Positions 43,510 to 52,432 are shown, numbered from the stretch's first letter. The stretch is DNA of 64,000 nt from Granulicella sapmiensis (GCA_026225395.1 JAMFSR010000035.1:186001-250000), one strand, 5' to 3'. Numbers and translations: made by a program. Notes: a model not told the origin generated them from the letters alone.

Positions 43510-43526
43510 CCCTAATCCCAAACCCA

Positions 43527-43568
43527 AACCCCAAACCCCAAACCCTAAAACCTAAAACCTAAAACCTG
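43527..43568. repeat. Heptamer array before ribF
   Basis: Six units in a row (AACCCCA twice, AACCCTA, AAACCTA twice, AAACCTG), with further degenerate copies before them. They fill most of the 64-bp gap between the metallo-beta-lactamase and ribF genes and end six bases before the ribF ATG, where a ribosome site would be. Confidence 0.92.
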
Positions 43569-43573
43569 TCTTT

Positions 43574-44575
43574 ATGCAGATCGCACGCTCCCTCACCGAA
43601 CTCGAATCCCTCACCGGCCCCTCCGTTGTCACCATCGGCAACTTCGACGGCGTCCACTGCGGCCACCGCACCGTCATCGCCTCAGTCATCGCCCGCGCCA
43701 AGGAGCTCGGCATCCGCTCCGCCGCCATCACCTTCGACCCCCACCCCGCTCACATCCTCCACGACGGCCCCAAGCTTCCCCTCATCACCCCACTCCCCGA
43801 AAAGCTCGCCCTCCTCGCCGCCACCGGCCTCGACCTCGTCCTCGTCCTTCCCTTCGACGCCGACCTCCGCCTCTGGTCCGCCCACCAGTTCGCCCAGCGC
43901 GTCCTGGCTCAGGCCCTCCACGCCGTCGAGGTCCACGAAGGCGAAACCTTCCGCTTCGGCCACAACGCCCAGGCCGACATCACCGATCTCAGCCACCTCG
44001 GCCAGGAACTCGGCTTCACCGTCCACGCCTTCCATCCGGTCATCCTTCGCGGCGCGGCGGTGTCCTCCAGCCGCATCCGCAAGCTCATCGCCGCCGGCGA
44101 CGTCAGCCACGCCCGTGCCCTCCTCGGCCGCCCGGTAAGCATCCTCAGCACCCCAGCCTCCGGACGCGGCTACGGCACCCTCTACGCCGTCCCCACCATC
44201 AACCTCGCCCCCTACCCCGAGCTCCTGCCCGCCAACGGCGTCTACATCACCACCTTGACCGTCGGAGCCCCCACACCTCACCCCTCGAGCTCTCATTCCT
44301 CAACAGAAACCCCACGCACCTTTCGCGGTGTCACAAACGCCGGCAACCGCCCCACCTTCGGCGCCGACTCGTTCGCCGTTGAAACCCACCTCCTCGACTT
44401 CGAGCCCATCGCCCTCACCGAGTCCACCCCCCTCGAACTCACGTTCCTCCACCGCCTCCGCGCCGAGCAGCGCTTCGATTCTCCCGAGGCCCTCCGCGCC
44501 CAGATCGGTCTCGACGTCCGCCACACCCAGCGCTTCTTTGCCCTGGCCGACGCCCTCCAAGCCCCCCTCGCCTGA
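43574..44575 (+). CDS. ribF: Bifunctional riboflavin kinase/FAD synthetase
   Basis: RibF makes FMN and FAD from riboflavin. The 333-residue protein has the nucleotidyl-transferase domain (TIGNFDGVHCGHRTVI, TFDPHP, FRFGHNAQADI, SSSRIRKLI) and the flavokinase domain (GRGYGTLYAVPTINL, ANGVYIT, R-P-T-F-G, and the E-T-H-L-L-D-F-E motif). An insertion around residues 236-250 (P-H-P-S-S-S-H-S-S-T) lies in the kinase domain. The ribosome-site position is taken up by a heptamer array, so initiation may be weak or depend on upstream translation. Confidence 0.93.
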   Translation: MQIARSLTELESLTGPSVVTIGNFDGVHCGHRTVIASVIARAKELGIRSAAITFDPHPAHILHDGPKLPLITPLPEKLALLAATGLDLVLVLPFDADLRLWSAHQFAQRVLAQALHAVEVHEGETFRFGHNAQADITDLSHLGQELGFTVHAFHPVILRGAAVSSSRIRKLIAAGDVSHARALLGRPVSILSTPASGRGYGTLYAVPTINLAPYPELLPANGVYITTLTVGAPTPHPSSSHSSTETPRTFRGVTNAGNRPTFGADSFAVETHLLDFEPIALTESTPLELTFLHRLRAEQRFDSPEALRAQIGLDVRHTQRFFALADALQAPLA

Positions 44576-44595
44576 ACGCCCTCACCAACCGCCGG

Positions 44596-46353
44596 CTACT
44601 TCTCCGGCGTCCGCACCGTCACCGTTTCGTGGAACTCCTTACCCTCGCTGGCCGACCACACCGTCACCTGGTACTCCGTCCCCGGCTCCAGCTTCTCCAG
44701 CACGAAGCTCGGCGCCTCACTCGCCTTGGCCTCCTTCGGAGTCAACCCCATCTCACCCTTACCCGCCTGGTAGATCACCCCACTCCGTGCCGGCTCGCTG
44801 GTCTTCCACGAAATCCTCACCGAAGTCGCCGTCACCTCCGAAACCCCGACCTCAGTCGCCTTCAGTGCTCCCGCAGCGGTCTTCTTCCTCACCGCTTCGT
44901 CCTTCTTCACCGGCATCAGCGGCCCATCGGTGCACAGCGTCTCCGACGGCTGATGCGCACTACCGACAATGCACCTCCCTGGAGCGTTGCTGTTCTTCCC
45001 CGCAATCCCCACCGGCTGGTTGTAGATCGCAATCGTCCCCGGCGCATACGACACCACATCCCCGCAGCTGTCATACGTCGTACACGAAATCGGGTTTGCC
45101 GGCGCCGTCACAAAGACAGTTTGCGGATTGATCGCACCGTTACAAGTCAGCGTAGCCGCGGCAATGATCGAACCGCTGCTGTTCTCTAGCCCCGCTTCGC
45201 CTAGATAGTACGCAACGTTCTTCGGCGTGCAGGTCGCCGCAATCGTGCATGTTGCGCCTTGGGCATACATCTTGCCGGCCTTGCAGCTCCCTGCCCCTGT
45301 GTTCGTAAAGTCCAGTCCCAACGGCGAAGTCGCCGGAGAGCTCAGCACCGTAGAGACCACAACGCTCCCCAGCGTCCCTCCCTGATCGAACACGAACGTC
45401 ATCGTCTGCGGTGCGCTCGCCTCCCCGATGTACACCGTCCCAAAGTTCACCTGTCCCACATGCACTTTCAGCACCCGGCTGTTGCCCGAATCCGCAATGA
45501 ACACATCGCCACTCGTATCCACTGCCACGCCCCCGGGAGAGCTCAGCCCATACCCCACTCCCACGCGGCTCGAATAGTTCGGCGACAACGACTCGTACAC
45601 GCCGCCCAACACCGGGTCGGCCACATACACATTCTTGTACGGGTCGACGGCGACGGCTTGCGGAAACTGCCATCCGACGGCTACCTTCGGCTCACACGAT
45701 ATCGCCACGCAGTTCTTCTCGACCTCCTGCACCACCGCCGGCTGATCGGTGGCCCCCACAAAGACATCTCCGCTCGAGTCCACCGCCAGGCCCTGAGGCT
45801 GCAGCCACCCTGTCCCAATGGTCGTCTGCGTGTTGTAGTTGCCATTCACCAGCCAGTTCTCCGTCACGCGATGGTGGGTCTCGTCGCTAAGATAAATGTC
45901 GTAGTTCGAATCCACAGCCAACCCCGCAGACGGAATCGGGTTCAACAGCGTGCTCAGCGTATACGTGTTGCCCGGCTTCAACTTAACCAGCGCCGCGCTG
46001 TTGTGGTACGCATCCCCGTTCAACACGTACACATTTCCACTCTTATCCGTGGCCAGCGCTGCGGGGCTGAACAGCGTCGAACTGTTCGCCACCGTCGTCG
46101 TCGTATACGTATTGCTCCCCGCCGAGCTCGGCGTCGCCTTCATCACCTTGGTCGCGGTCGGGGACGCGAAGTACACATTGCCGCCCGGATCCACGGCCAC
46201 CGACTGCACGACCACCCCACTCTTCACCACTGTCTGCTGACCGGCATAATGCGCCGTCTGGGCCTCCAGCGAAAGACCAAATCCAACGACCAGCAAACTC
46301 AAAAAAAACACACGAAAGCTGCGGCCGAAGCGCACGCGCAAAGACATCATCAT
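44596..46353 (-). CDS. Secreted NHL-repeat beta-propeller protein with C-terminal fibronectin-III-like domain
   Basis: 585 residues: signal peptide (FRVFFLSLLVVGFGLSLEA), then about six NHL-type repeats with V-A-V-D-x-x-G-N-V-Y-V (for example GLAVDSSGDVFVGATD), an Ig-like middle part with Cys pairs, and a last FN3-like domain (G-V-S-E-V-T-A-T-S-V-R-I-S-W-K-T). NHL propellers bind proteins or glycans. ATG 46353 has GGAG seven bases upstream, while the frame stays open to 46449. The 226-bp gap upstream to 46579 shows no gene. Confidence 0.82.
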   Translation of the reverse strand: MMMSLRVRFGRSFRVFFLSLLVVGFGLSLEAQTAHYAGQQTVVKSGVVVQSVAVDPGGNVYFASPTATKVMKATPSSAGSNTYTTTTVANSSTLFSPAALATDKSGNVYVLNGDAYHNSAALVKLKPGNTYTLSTLLNPIPSAGLAVDSNYDIYLSDETHHRVTENWLVNGNYNTQTTIGTGWLQPQGLAVDSSGDVFVGATDQPAVVQEVEKNCVAISCEPKVAVGWQFPQAVAVDPYKNVYVADPVLGGVYESLSPNYSSRVGVGYGLSSPGGVAVDTSGDVFIADSGNSRVLKVHVGQVNFGTVYIGEASAPQTMTFVFDQGGTLGSVVVSTVLSSPATSPLGLDFTNTGAGSCKAGKMYAQGATCTIAATCTPKNVAYYLGEAGLENSSGSIIAAATLTCNGAINPQTVFVTAPANPISCTTYDSCGDVVSYAPGTIAIYNQPVGIAGKNSNAPGRCIVGSAHQPSETLCTDGPLMPVKKDEAVRKKTAAGALKATEVGVSEVTATSVRISWKTSEPARSGVIYQAGKGEMGLTPKEAKASEAPSFVLEKLEPGTEYQVTVWSASEGKEFHETVTVRTPEK

Positions 46354-46579
46354 GATCTCCAATTGTTCAGAAAGTTTTTTGCTGGCAGGCCCGCGAAGCG
46401 TATCCATTTGGAACGAAGCGTACCGGGCATTAAACGGACTGCCCACCACTTCGTCAAGCTAAATCGTTACAGATGAGGAGCCTTCGCTATAGCAAACTCC
46501 GTCAAAATCCCCTCAGTTAGGAAACCACCCTCAAACCTCACTCCTGCAGCCCTCACACCTCAATAGGAACCCACACCCA

Positions 46580-49096
46580 CTACCCGTTCGGAGTCGCAGC
46601 CTTCGGCGTAACAGCCTTCGGCGCCAGCGCAGGAGGCGTCACCGTCTTCGGCGCTACAGGCGCAACAGCCTTCGGCGCAAGCGGCACACTCTTCGTCCCC
46701 GACTCATCCGCCGGAACCTCTTCAGAAGCCGCCGGAGGCGTCACAGGCGCAGCCGGCTTCGGCGCAGGCTTATCCGAGTCATCATCCGAGTCCGAATCAT
46801 CCGTCTTCGCCGGCTTCGGAGCCAACTGCTCTTCATCCGCCGGAGCCACCGGAACATCCAGCTGCTTCCGCGGTGCTTCGTACTTCGCAAACTGCTCGTT
46901 CGGCTTATCCGCTATGGCGACCTTCATAAAGTCCATCCACATCGGCAGCGCCGCTTTGGCCCCGGTCTCTTTGTCCCCCAGCGATTGCGCCGGGTTATCG
47001 AACCCGATCCACGTTCCGCACGTAATCGAAGGCGAGAACCCCAGGAACCACGCATCCGTAAAGCTGTTCGTCGTTCCCGTCTTGCCGCCCAACGCATGCT
47101 TCATCGAAGCCGCCGCCGCGCCCGTCCCATGCTGCACCACCGCCTGCAGCAGGATCATCATCTTGCGCGCAATGTCGAGCGAGATCACCTCGCGCACCTC
47201 GGGCGTCTTCTGCTCCAGCGGCAACCCATCCGCCTGCGCTACCTTGCGAATGTAGTGCGGCGCAATCCGTATCCCGTCGTTCGGAAAGACGCTGTACGAA
47301 GCCACCTGCTCATCGAGCGAAATCCCTGCCGCACCGATCGCCACCGGTAGAAAGCTCGGCAGCGGAGCCGTTACGCCAAATCGACGCGCGACAGCGATCA
47401 CCTTGTTGATCCCAACCTTGTCCGCCAATCGCAGCGCCGGAATGTTCCGCGACTCCGCGAACGCATCGATAAGGGTCATCTGCCCCTTCCAGTCGTTCTC
47501 GTAGTTGTGCGGCGTGTACGGCCCATTCGGCGTGTAGAAGCTCGCCGGTCCGTCCAGCACGGTGTCTGTCGGCTTCATCCCGGCCTCAAACGCCGCCGTG
47601 TAGTCATACGGCTTGAACGACGATCCTGTCTGCCGCTGCGCCTGCGTCGCCCGGTTGAACTGGCTAAGCGCAAAGTCCCGCCCACCCACCATCACCAGCA
47701 CTTCGCCGTTCGAGTTATCGACCGCCATCATCGAAGCCTGCGCCCCCGAGTCCTCCTCGAGAATCACATGCAGCGGTGCAGCCGCAGCCACCTTCACATA
47801 CACAACGTCGCCTACCTGCGCCAGGTCCGTGCCCTTGGTCTTCTGTGTCCACACCCAATCCGCCGGAACCATCGTCGCCTCTTGCGCGCCGATCTTCACC
47901 ACCATCTTCGCCGCCGTAACCTCGGTCACCAACGCATGGAAGTAGGCATTATCCGCGATCGGCTGCGTCCAGTCCGGATGCTTGTACGAATCCAGATCCG
48001 CGCCCACATTCTGTAGCTTGCCCTTCCACCCGTGCCGGCGTTCATAGGTCGCCGTTCCATCCAGCACCGCCTGGTTCGCCACACGCTGCAGGTCGAGATC
48101 AAGGGTTGTATAAACCCTGAGCCCCGCTCCATGTACCTCTTCCACGCCGTACTGCTGCTCCAGCTGCCGGCGAACCTCTTCCACAAAATACGGCGCTTCG
48201 GTGTTCGCTGGAGCCTCCAGTTTCAACCCCAGCGGCATGGCCTTGGCCTCTTCCGCCTGCTGCTCGGTGATCTTCTTGTTGTTCACCATCTCGGTCAGCA
48301 CAAGATTCCGCCGCTTCAACGCCCGCTCCGGATGCCGCACCGGCGAGTACTCCTCAGGCCCCTTGGGCAGCGCCGCCAGCAGCGCCGCCTCAGGCAGCGT
48401 CAGCTCCCGCGCATGCTTCGAGAAGTAATACTCAGACCCAGCCTCAAACCCATACGTCCCACGCCCCAGATAAATTTGATTGGCATACAGCGTAAAGATC
48501 TGCTGCTTGGTAAAGCGACGCTCGATCTCCAGCGTCAGCACAATCTCCTGGATCTTGCGCCCATACGTCTTCTCGGACGATAGGAACAAATTTCTCGCCA
48601 GCTGCATCGTCAGCGTCGACGCTCCCTGCGCCTTCCCATGCGAATGCACGTCCTGGTAGGCCGCTCCCACCATGCGCACCAGGTTCAACCCGCCGTTGGT
48701 GAAGAAGTCCTTGTCCTCAATCGAAACGATGGCATCCTGCAGCACCGGTGGCAGCTCCGAGTACGGCACCACCACGCGCCGCTCCAACGCAAACGATCCA
48801 AAAACCTTGCCATGGATGTCATACAGCTCAGTAGTCGTGCTCGGTCGGTACCGCTCCAGCTCCGCCATCTGCGGCAGATTGATGGAGTACACCAGCAGCA
48901 GCCCCACCATCACGCCGAACACAGCGGAAGCGCCCAGCAGCAGATAAAACGCCGCTCGCGCAGCGATCTTGCGGCTGCGGAACTCAGGTTCACGGAAAGG
49001 AAAGCTGCGCATCGCGCGCCAGAAAGCGGAGCGGCGAAGGTCCTTCGCCTCTTCCTCGTCCGGTTCTTGTTTTTGGGAGGTCAGCGGGCTCTGCAC
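46580..49096 (-). CDS. mrcA: Class A penicillin-binding protein (PBP1A type)
   Basis: A bifunctional peptidoglycan synthase of 838 residues, inner-membrane anchored (helix about 46-70). The GT51 glycosyltransferase domain has Glu127 in SIEDKDFFTNGG, GASTLTMQLARNLFLS and R-K-I-Q-E-I. The transpeptidase domain has Ser492 in GSSFKPYDYT (SxxK), SRN 549-551 and KTG 672-674. The last 90 or so residues are an Ala/Pro/Lys/Asp-rich tail with repeated A-P-K-A-V-T-P units, probably disordered in the periplasm. Length without the tail is normal. Confidence 0.95.
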   Translation of the reverse strand: MQSPLTSQKQEPDEEEAKDLRRSAFWRAMRSFPFREPEFRSRKIAARAAFYLLLGASAVFGVMVGLLLVYSINLPQMAELERYRPSTTTELYDIHGKVFGSFALERRVVVPYSELPPVLQDAIVSIEDKDFFTNGGLNLVRMVGAAYQDVHSHGKAQGASTLTMQLARNLFLSSEKTYGRKIQEIVLTLEIERRFTKQQIFTLYANQIYLGRGTYGFEAGSEYYFSKHARELTLPEAALLAALPKGPEEYSPVRHPERALKRRNLVLTEMVNNKKITEQQAEEAKAMPLGLKLEAPANTEAPYFVEEVRRQLEQQYGVEEVHGAGLRVYTTLDLDLQRVANQAVLDGTATYERRHGWKGKLQNVGADLDSYKHPDWTQPIADNAYFHALVTEVTAAKMVVKIGAQEATMVPADWVWTQKTKGTDLAQVGDVVYVKVAAAAPLHVILEEDSGAQASMMAVDNSNGEVLVMVGGRDFALSQFNRATQAQRQTGSSFKPYDYTAAFEAGMKPTDTVLDGPASFYTPNGPYTPHNYENDWKGQMTLIDAFAESRNIPALRLADKVGINKVIAVARRFGVTAPLPSFLPVAIGAAGISLDEQVASYSVFPNDGIRIAPHYIRKVAQADGLPLEQKTPEVREVISLDIARKMMILLQAVVQHGTGAAAASMKHALGGKTGTTNSFTDAWFLGFSPSITCGTWIGFDNPAQSLGDKETGAKAALPMWMDFMKVAIADKPNEQFAKYEAPRKQLDVPVAPADEEQLAPKPAKTDDSDSDDDSDKPAPKPAAPVTPPAASEEVPADESGTKSVPLAPKAVAPVAPKTVTPPALAPKAVTPKAATPNG

Positions 49097-49142
49097 GGCA
49101 TTTCCACCTTACCATGCAGAGCCCGCGTTAAACGTGCTTCGT

Positions 49143-50387
49143 CTAAACCTGCTTTGCCTTCAGCATATCCAACGCTTTGTTCAGCTGATCATCGGCTGGA
49201 ACCACCGGCTTCTTGTTGGCCGGCGCGGCGATCTTGCCGGGCACAGCCGGTGCCGCGTCATCGTCAGGCGCCGAAAGATCATCCATGCTCGAAGCCACCA
49301 GCGTTCCCGGCGTCACGGCATCGTCTTCGATCTTCTTTCCATCCGGCGAAGCGTACTTCGCCACCGAAAGGATCAGCGCCCCGCCGTCGGGCAAGTCAAA
49401 GGTCTTCTGCTGCGATCCCTCGCCGAACGTCTTCTCGCCGACCAGGTCCGCACGCTTGTCGTCCATCAAAGCGGCAGCCACAACCTCTGCCGGTCCTGAC
49501 GTCCCGCGGTTGACCAGCACCACCATAGGCGCCGTCGCGTTCACCGTCTTCGCTGCATCAGCCATAAACGTCTGCGTCGGGAACTTCTGGCCTTCCAGCG
49601 TCGCAATCGTGCCCGACTTCAGGAAGAAGTTCGCCAACCGCACCGCCTCAGTCATATCGCCACCCGCCACATCGCGCAGATCGAGAAGGATCTTCTTGTT
49701 CCCGGACTTCGTCATGGCCTTCAGCTTGGCCTCCACCTGTGCCACATGGTCCTTGTCCAGGATCATCGGCTTCAGGTCGAGAATCGTCGAGTTCTCCAAC
49801 ATCGTCTCCGCCACCGCCGGCTCGGAAACCACAACACGGTTGAGCGTAATCTTGTCCGGTTCAGCCTTCCGTGGACGAATTACCGCGATCTGCAGCTCAG
49901 TTCCCGGCTGGCCTTCCAGCAGCAACTGAATCATCGCCAGCGAAAGGTCGCGCGTATCCTGGGTGCCGATCGACTCGATGATGTCGCCATCGTTCAGGTT
50001 TGCCTTATCGGCCGGGCTGCCCGGAACCACCGAAATAATCGTCGCGTACCCAAAGCGCTTCGAAACATCGACGCCAATCTGCGCCTTGCCGCCCTTATCT
50101 TCCTTGTAAGCCTTATAATCCGCGGGCGAAAGATAGCTCGAATCCGCATCCAGCGACTCCAGCAGCCCGCGCAGCGCACCGTTCGTCACCGCCGGAATGT
50201 TGGGGTCGACCACATAGTCGCTCTGCACATGCTGTAGCACTTCGCCATACACGTTGATCTGGCGATACGCGCCATCCTGCGGCGAGTCATCCGCCGCGCG
50301 AACCCCATACGCATTTACGCCCAGAAAAATGCAAAGAACAACGGCAACCGAGGTAGCGAGTAACGAAATCTTGAGGCTCTTGGGCAT
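49143..50387 (-). CDS. S41-family (C-terminal processing) peptidase-like protein
   Basis: 414 residues: N-terminal anchor (SLLATSVAVVLCIFLGV), a helical part (V-L-Q-H-V-Q-S-D-Y-V), a PDZ domain (IISVVPGSPADKANLNDGDI), and the S41 core (ILLDLRDVAGGDMTEAVRLA, then VNRGTSGPAEVVAAAL and GEKTFGEGSQQ). In active CtpA/Prc proteins the last motif is F-G-K-G with the catalytic Lys and the earlier one is S-A-S-x-E. Here Glu323 replaces Lys and the Ser (297) seems shifted by one, so activity is doubtful. ATG 50387 is preferred but upstream ATGs exist; GGAGG is far (about 13 bases). A Pro/Ala/Asp-rich tail follows. Confidence 0.82.
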   Translation of the reverse strand: MPKSLKISLLATSVAVVLCIFLGVNAYGVRAADDSPQDGAYRQINVYGEVLQHVQSDYVVDPNIPAVTNGALRGLLESLDADSSYLSPADYKAYKEDKGGKAQIGVDVSKRFGYATIISVVPGSPADKANLNDGDIIESIGTQDTRDLSLAMIQLLLEGQPGTELQIAVIRPRKAEPDKITLNRVVVSEPAVAETMLENSTILDLKPMILDKDHVAQVEAKLKAMTKSGNKKILLDLRDVAGGDMTEAVRLANFFLKSGTIATLEGQKFPTQTFMADAAKTVNATAPMVVLVNRGTSGPAEVVAAALMDDKRADLVGEKTFGEGSQQKTFDLPDGGALILSVAKYASPDGKKIEDDAVTPGTLVASSMDDLSAPDDDAAPAVPGKIAAPANKKPVVPADDQLNKALDMLKAKQV

Positions 50388-50497
50388 AAGGTGAAAAGTC
50401 CCCTCCATGGGGGTTTTTGCTACTAGCAAGATTTAGACGATCTCGCTGCCAAAATGATACCTGACCTTCAGGAAACCGCGCTCCAGAGCAGGGCGAT

Positions 50498-50574
50498 TGG
50501 TGGCGGTGACTGGAATCGAACCAGTGACCTACGGGTTATGAGTCCGTCGCTCTAACCATCTGAGCTACACCGCC
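50498..50574 (-). tRNA. tRNA-Met (anticodon CAU), elongator-like
   Basis: On the minus strand: acceptor stem GGCGGTG paired with CACCGCC, D-arm TAGCTCAGATGGTTAGAGC, anticodon loop CTCATAA, T-arm CTGGTTCGATTCCAG, discriminator A and an encoded CCA (50498-50500). The fully paired first acceptor base pair argues against initiator tRNA. A tRNA-Ile with lysidine-modified CAU cannot be excluded by eye. One A-C mismatch appears at the base of the anticodon stem. Confidence 0.93.
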
Positions 50575-50689
50575 AGTGTGGGGAAACCATCATCAAGCGG
50601 CGCACACAAATCCCGGCCGCGACGACAGCCGCATCTCCATCATAGTTTTCGTGACTTCGCAGGTCAAACCTGAGAAGCTTTTCATCAGC

Positions 50690-50920
50690 ATGTTTCGCCG
50701 CCCCAAGCTTCCGTTCGCAGCCGGTCTCGCCTTCTGCCTCGCCACTGCCGCCGCCCACGCCGACACCCCGGACTGCGGCCTGCACACCAATTGCGGCCTT
50801 ACGCGCGCGCTTCACATCCTGTATGTGGCCGCTGGCGTCCTCGGAGTCATCTTCGCCGTCGTCCTCGCCGCCGCCTTCTATCTTTACCGCAGGAACAAGC
50901 GCACGGACCTGCTCCGCTGA
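50690..50920 (+). CDS. Small membrane protein of unknown function
   Basis: 76 residues: a signal-peptide-like start (LPFAAGLAFCLATAAAHA), two Cys in D-C-G-L-H-T-N-C-G-L, a membrane helix (LYVAAGVLGVIFAVVLAAAF) and a basic tail (Y-R-R-N-K-R). Its TGA shares bases with the kdsB ATG (TGATG), so the two are probably translated together. No family recognised. Confidence 0.6.
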   Translation: MFRRPKLPFAAGLAFCLATAAAHADTPDCGLHTNCGLTRALHILYVAAGVLGVIFAVVLAAAFYLYRRNKRTDLLR

Positions 50921-51654
50921 TGGCTAACCCACGCATTCTAGGGGTCATTCCCGCCCGCTTGGCGTCGACGCGGCTTCCCCGCAAGGTGCTCCGTGAGCTC
51001 GCGGGCCAGCCGCTCCTGCACTGGGTCTATCGTGCTGCTCTGGCATGCCCGCAGTTCGATCAGGTTGTCATTGCTACCGATTCGCCTGAAGTCGAAGCTC
51101 TGTGCCGCGAACGGGGCTGGCCTTCCCTGCTGACTTCGCCTGATCTGCCTAGCGGAACTGACCGTTTAAATGCTGTTTCGCAGAGTGTTGACGCGGACAT
51201 TTACGTCAATGTCCAAGGCGATGAACCGTTGCTGCAGCCGGGGCATATCGATGCGATTCTGGCGCCGTTTGTGCTGGAGCATGTGGATGTGTCGACGCTC
51301 AAAGTCCTTTGCCGTCAAGAAGATATCGACAATCCGAATGCGGTAAAAGTTATTACAGCGAGCGATGGGCGGGCGTTATATTTCTCGCGGGCGACGATTC
51401 CGTTTGACCGGGATGGGGCCGGTACTGCGCAGATTTGGAAGCACTTAGGGCTGTATGCGTATCGCAAAGCGGCGTTGCAGCGTTTTGCTTCGCTTCCTGT
51501 GGGAATTCTTGAACAAACTGAGCGTTTGGAACAGTTACGGCTGCTGGAGCATGGCTTAGCGTTGTATGTCGCGGAGGCTCCGTGCGACACGATTGGGGTC
51601 GATACGGAGGAGGATCTCCAGCGGGTGGCGGAGATCCTGCGGGGGATGGTTTAG
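50920..51654 (+). CDS. kdsB: 3-deoxy-manno-octulosonate cytidylyltransferase
   Basis: KdsB activates Kdo with CTP for lipopolysaccharide synthesis. The 244-residue protein has PARLASTRLPRKVL, VVIATDSPEV, NVQGDEPLL and the closing ILEQTERLEQLRLLEHG, all typical. It overlaps the preceding small gene by one base. The plus strand changes from C-rich to G-rich within this gene (51241-51300: 22 G and 13 C). Confidence 0.95.
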   Translation: MANPRILGVIPARLASTRLPRKVLRELAGQPLLHWVYRAALACPQFDQVVIATDSPEVEALCRERGWPSLLTSPDLPSGTDRLNAVSQSVDADIYVNVQGDEPLLQPGHIDAILAPFVLEHVDVSTLKVLCRQEDIDNPNAVKVITASDGRALYFSRATIPFDRDGAGTAQIWKHLGLYAYRKAALQRFASLPVGILEQTERLEQLRLLEHGLALYVAEAPCDTIGVDTEEDLQRVAEILRGMV

Positions 51655-51690
51655 GTCGAAAACACCACAAATTTTTGGTGCAATTTTACG

Positions 51691-51736
51691 GTGGTTTGTG
51701 GTGAGTTGTGGTGAGTTTGTGGAGTCTGTGGTGTCC
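51691..51736. repeat. Iteron-like GTTGTGGTGAG direct repeats
   Basis: Four imperfect 10-11-bp units (TTTGTGGTGAG, TTGTGGTGAG, TTTGTGGAGTC, TGTGGTGTCC) in the 109-bp gap between convergent kdsB and the HAD gene. They are preceded by a dyad CACCA/TGGTG around CAAATTTT. The units resemble but do not match DnaA boxes. Confidence 0.7.
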
Positions 51737-51763
51737 AGCAAACTTGACATTTGGGAGAGGCGA

Positions 51764-52432
51764 CTAGATCGTCTCCAACCTCAGCCGCAACCCGTTTTCG
51801 ACGACCTCAGCCTTCACATGCTCGAGCGTCTCGACGACCCACTCGACTCCCGCGGCACGCAACTCGTCGGCTGAGTGCGTCCCGAGTACCCCGAGTACAC
51901 GGCAGCCGGCAGCCTTGCCGGCACGCACACCGCTGGGAGCGTCTTCGATGACGATGCAGTCTTTCGGTGCGGCGTGGATCAGCTCTGCGCCCTTGATGTA
52001 AGGCTCGGGGTGAGGCTTGCCGTTGACGACGCGGTCGCCGCTGATGATGCGCTCCGGTACTGGAAGATTTGCTACCTTGAGGCGGCCTACGAGGAGGCGG
52101 TAGGTTGCCGAGCTGACGATGGCCCAGCGGTCCATCGGTAGAGACTCCAGCAGGTCTTTTACGCCGGGGAGGACAGTGAGATCGGCGACGTCTTTGAGTT
52201 CCATGTCTTCGATCAACTTCAGGCCTTCGACGACGTTGATGCCGGGGACTAACTTCTGCATGACGTCTACTGCGCGGGTTCCGTGTTCGATCTCGAAGTC
52301 GTCGGCTACAGGAACGCCGTAGTGCTGCGCCCATTTACGCCAGCAGCGGTTTACGCTGCCGATAGAACTTACAATCACGCCATCGTTATCGAACAACAGG
52401 CCTGCTGCTTCCACCGTTACCAAACCGCTCAA
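51764..52432 (-). CDS. HAD-superfamily sugar-phosphate phosphatase
   Basis: 222 residues. Nucleophile motif LLFDNDGVI (D-x-D), second motif I-V-S-S-A-T, Lys region GKPHPEPYIKGAE, and acidic pair in VIEDAPSGVRAGKAAG, the pattern of HAD-IA enzymes such as YfbT/YniC that dephosphorylate hexitol and hexose phosphates. The TTG start at 52432 overlaps the phosphohexomutase stop as TTGA, so the two are coupled and may act on related sugar phosphates. Confidence 0.85.
   Translation of the reverse strand: MSGLVTVEAAGLLFDNDGVIVSSIGSVNRCWRKWAQHYGVPVADDFEIEHGTRAVDVMQKLVPGINVVEGLKLIEDMELKDVADLTVLPGVKDLLESLPMDRWAIVSSATYRLLVGRLKVANLPVPERIISGDRVVNGKPHPEPYIKGAELIHAAPKDCIVIEDAPSGVRAGKAAGCRVLGVLGTHSADELRAAGVEWVVETLEHVKAEVVENGLRLRLETI

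Noticed and set aside
43527..43568. Telomere-like or CRISPR-like array
   Set aside because: The heptamers have no spacers and no cas genes are present; similar runs lie inside genes, so this is a microsatellite.
50498..50574. Initiator tRNA-fMet
   Set aside because: The first acceptor pair is matched and the anticodon stem lacks the three G-C pairs of initiators; elongator-type Met (or Ile-CAU) fits better.
50500..51760. Calling an origin of replication
   Set aside because: The skew switch fits, but no dnaA, dnaN or gidA gene and no convincing DnaA-box cluster is present, so it is kept as a finding only.
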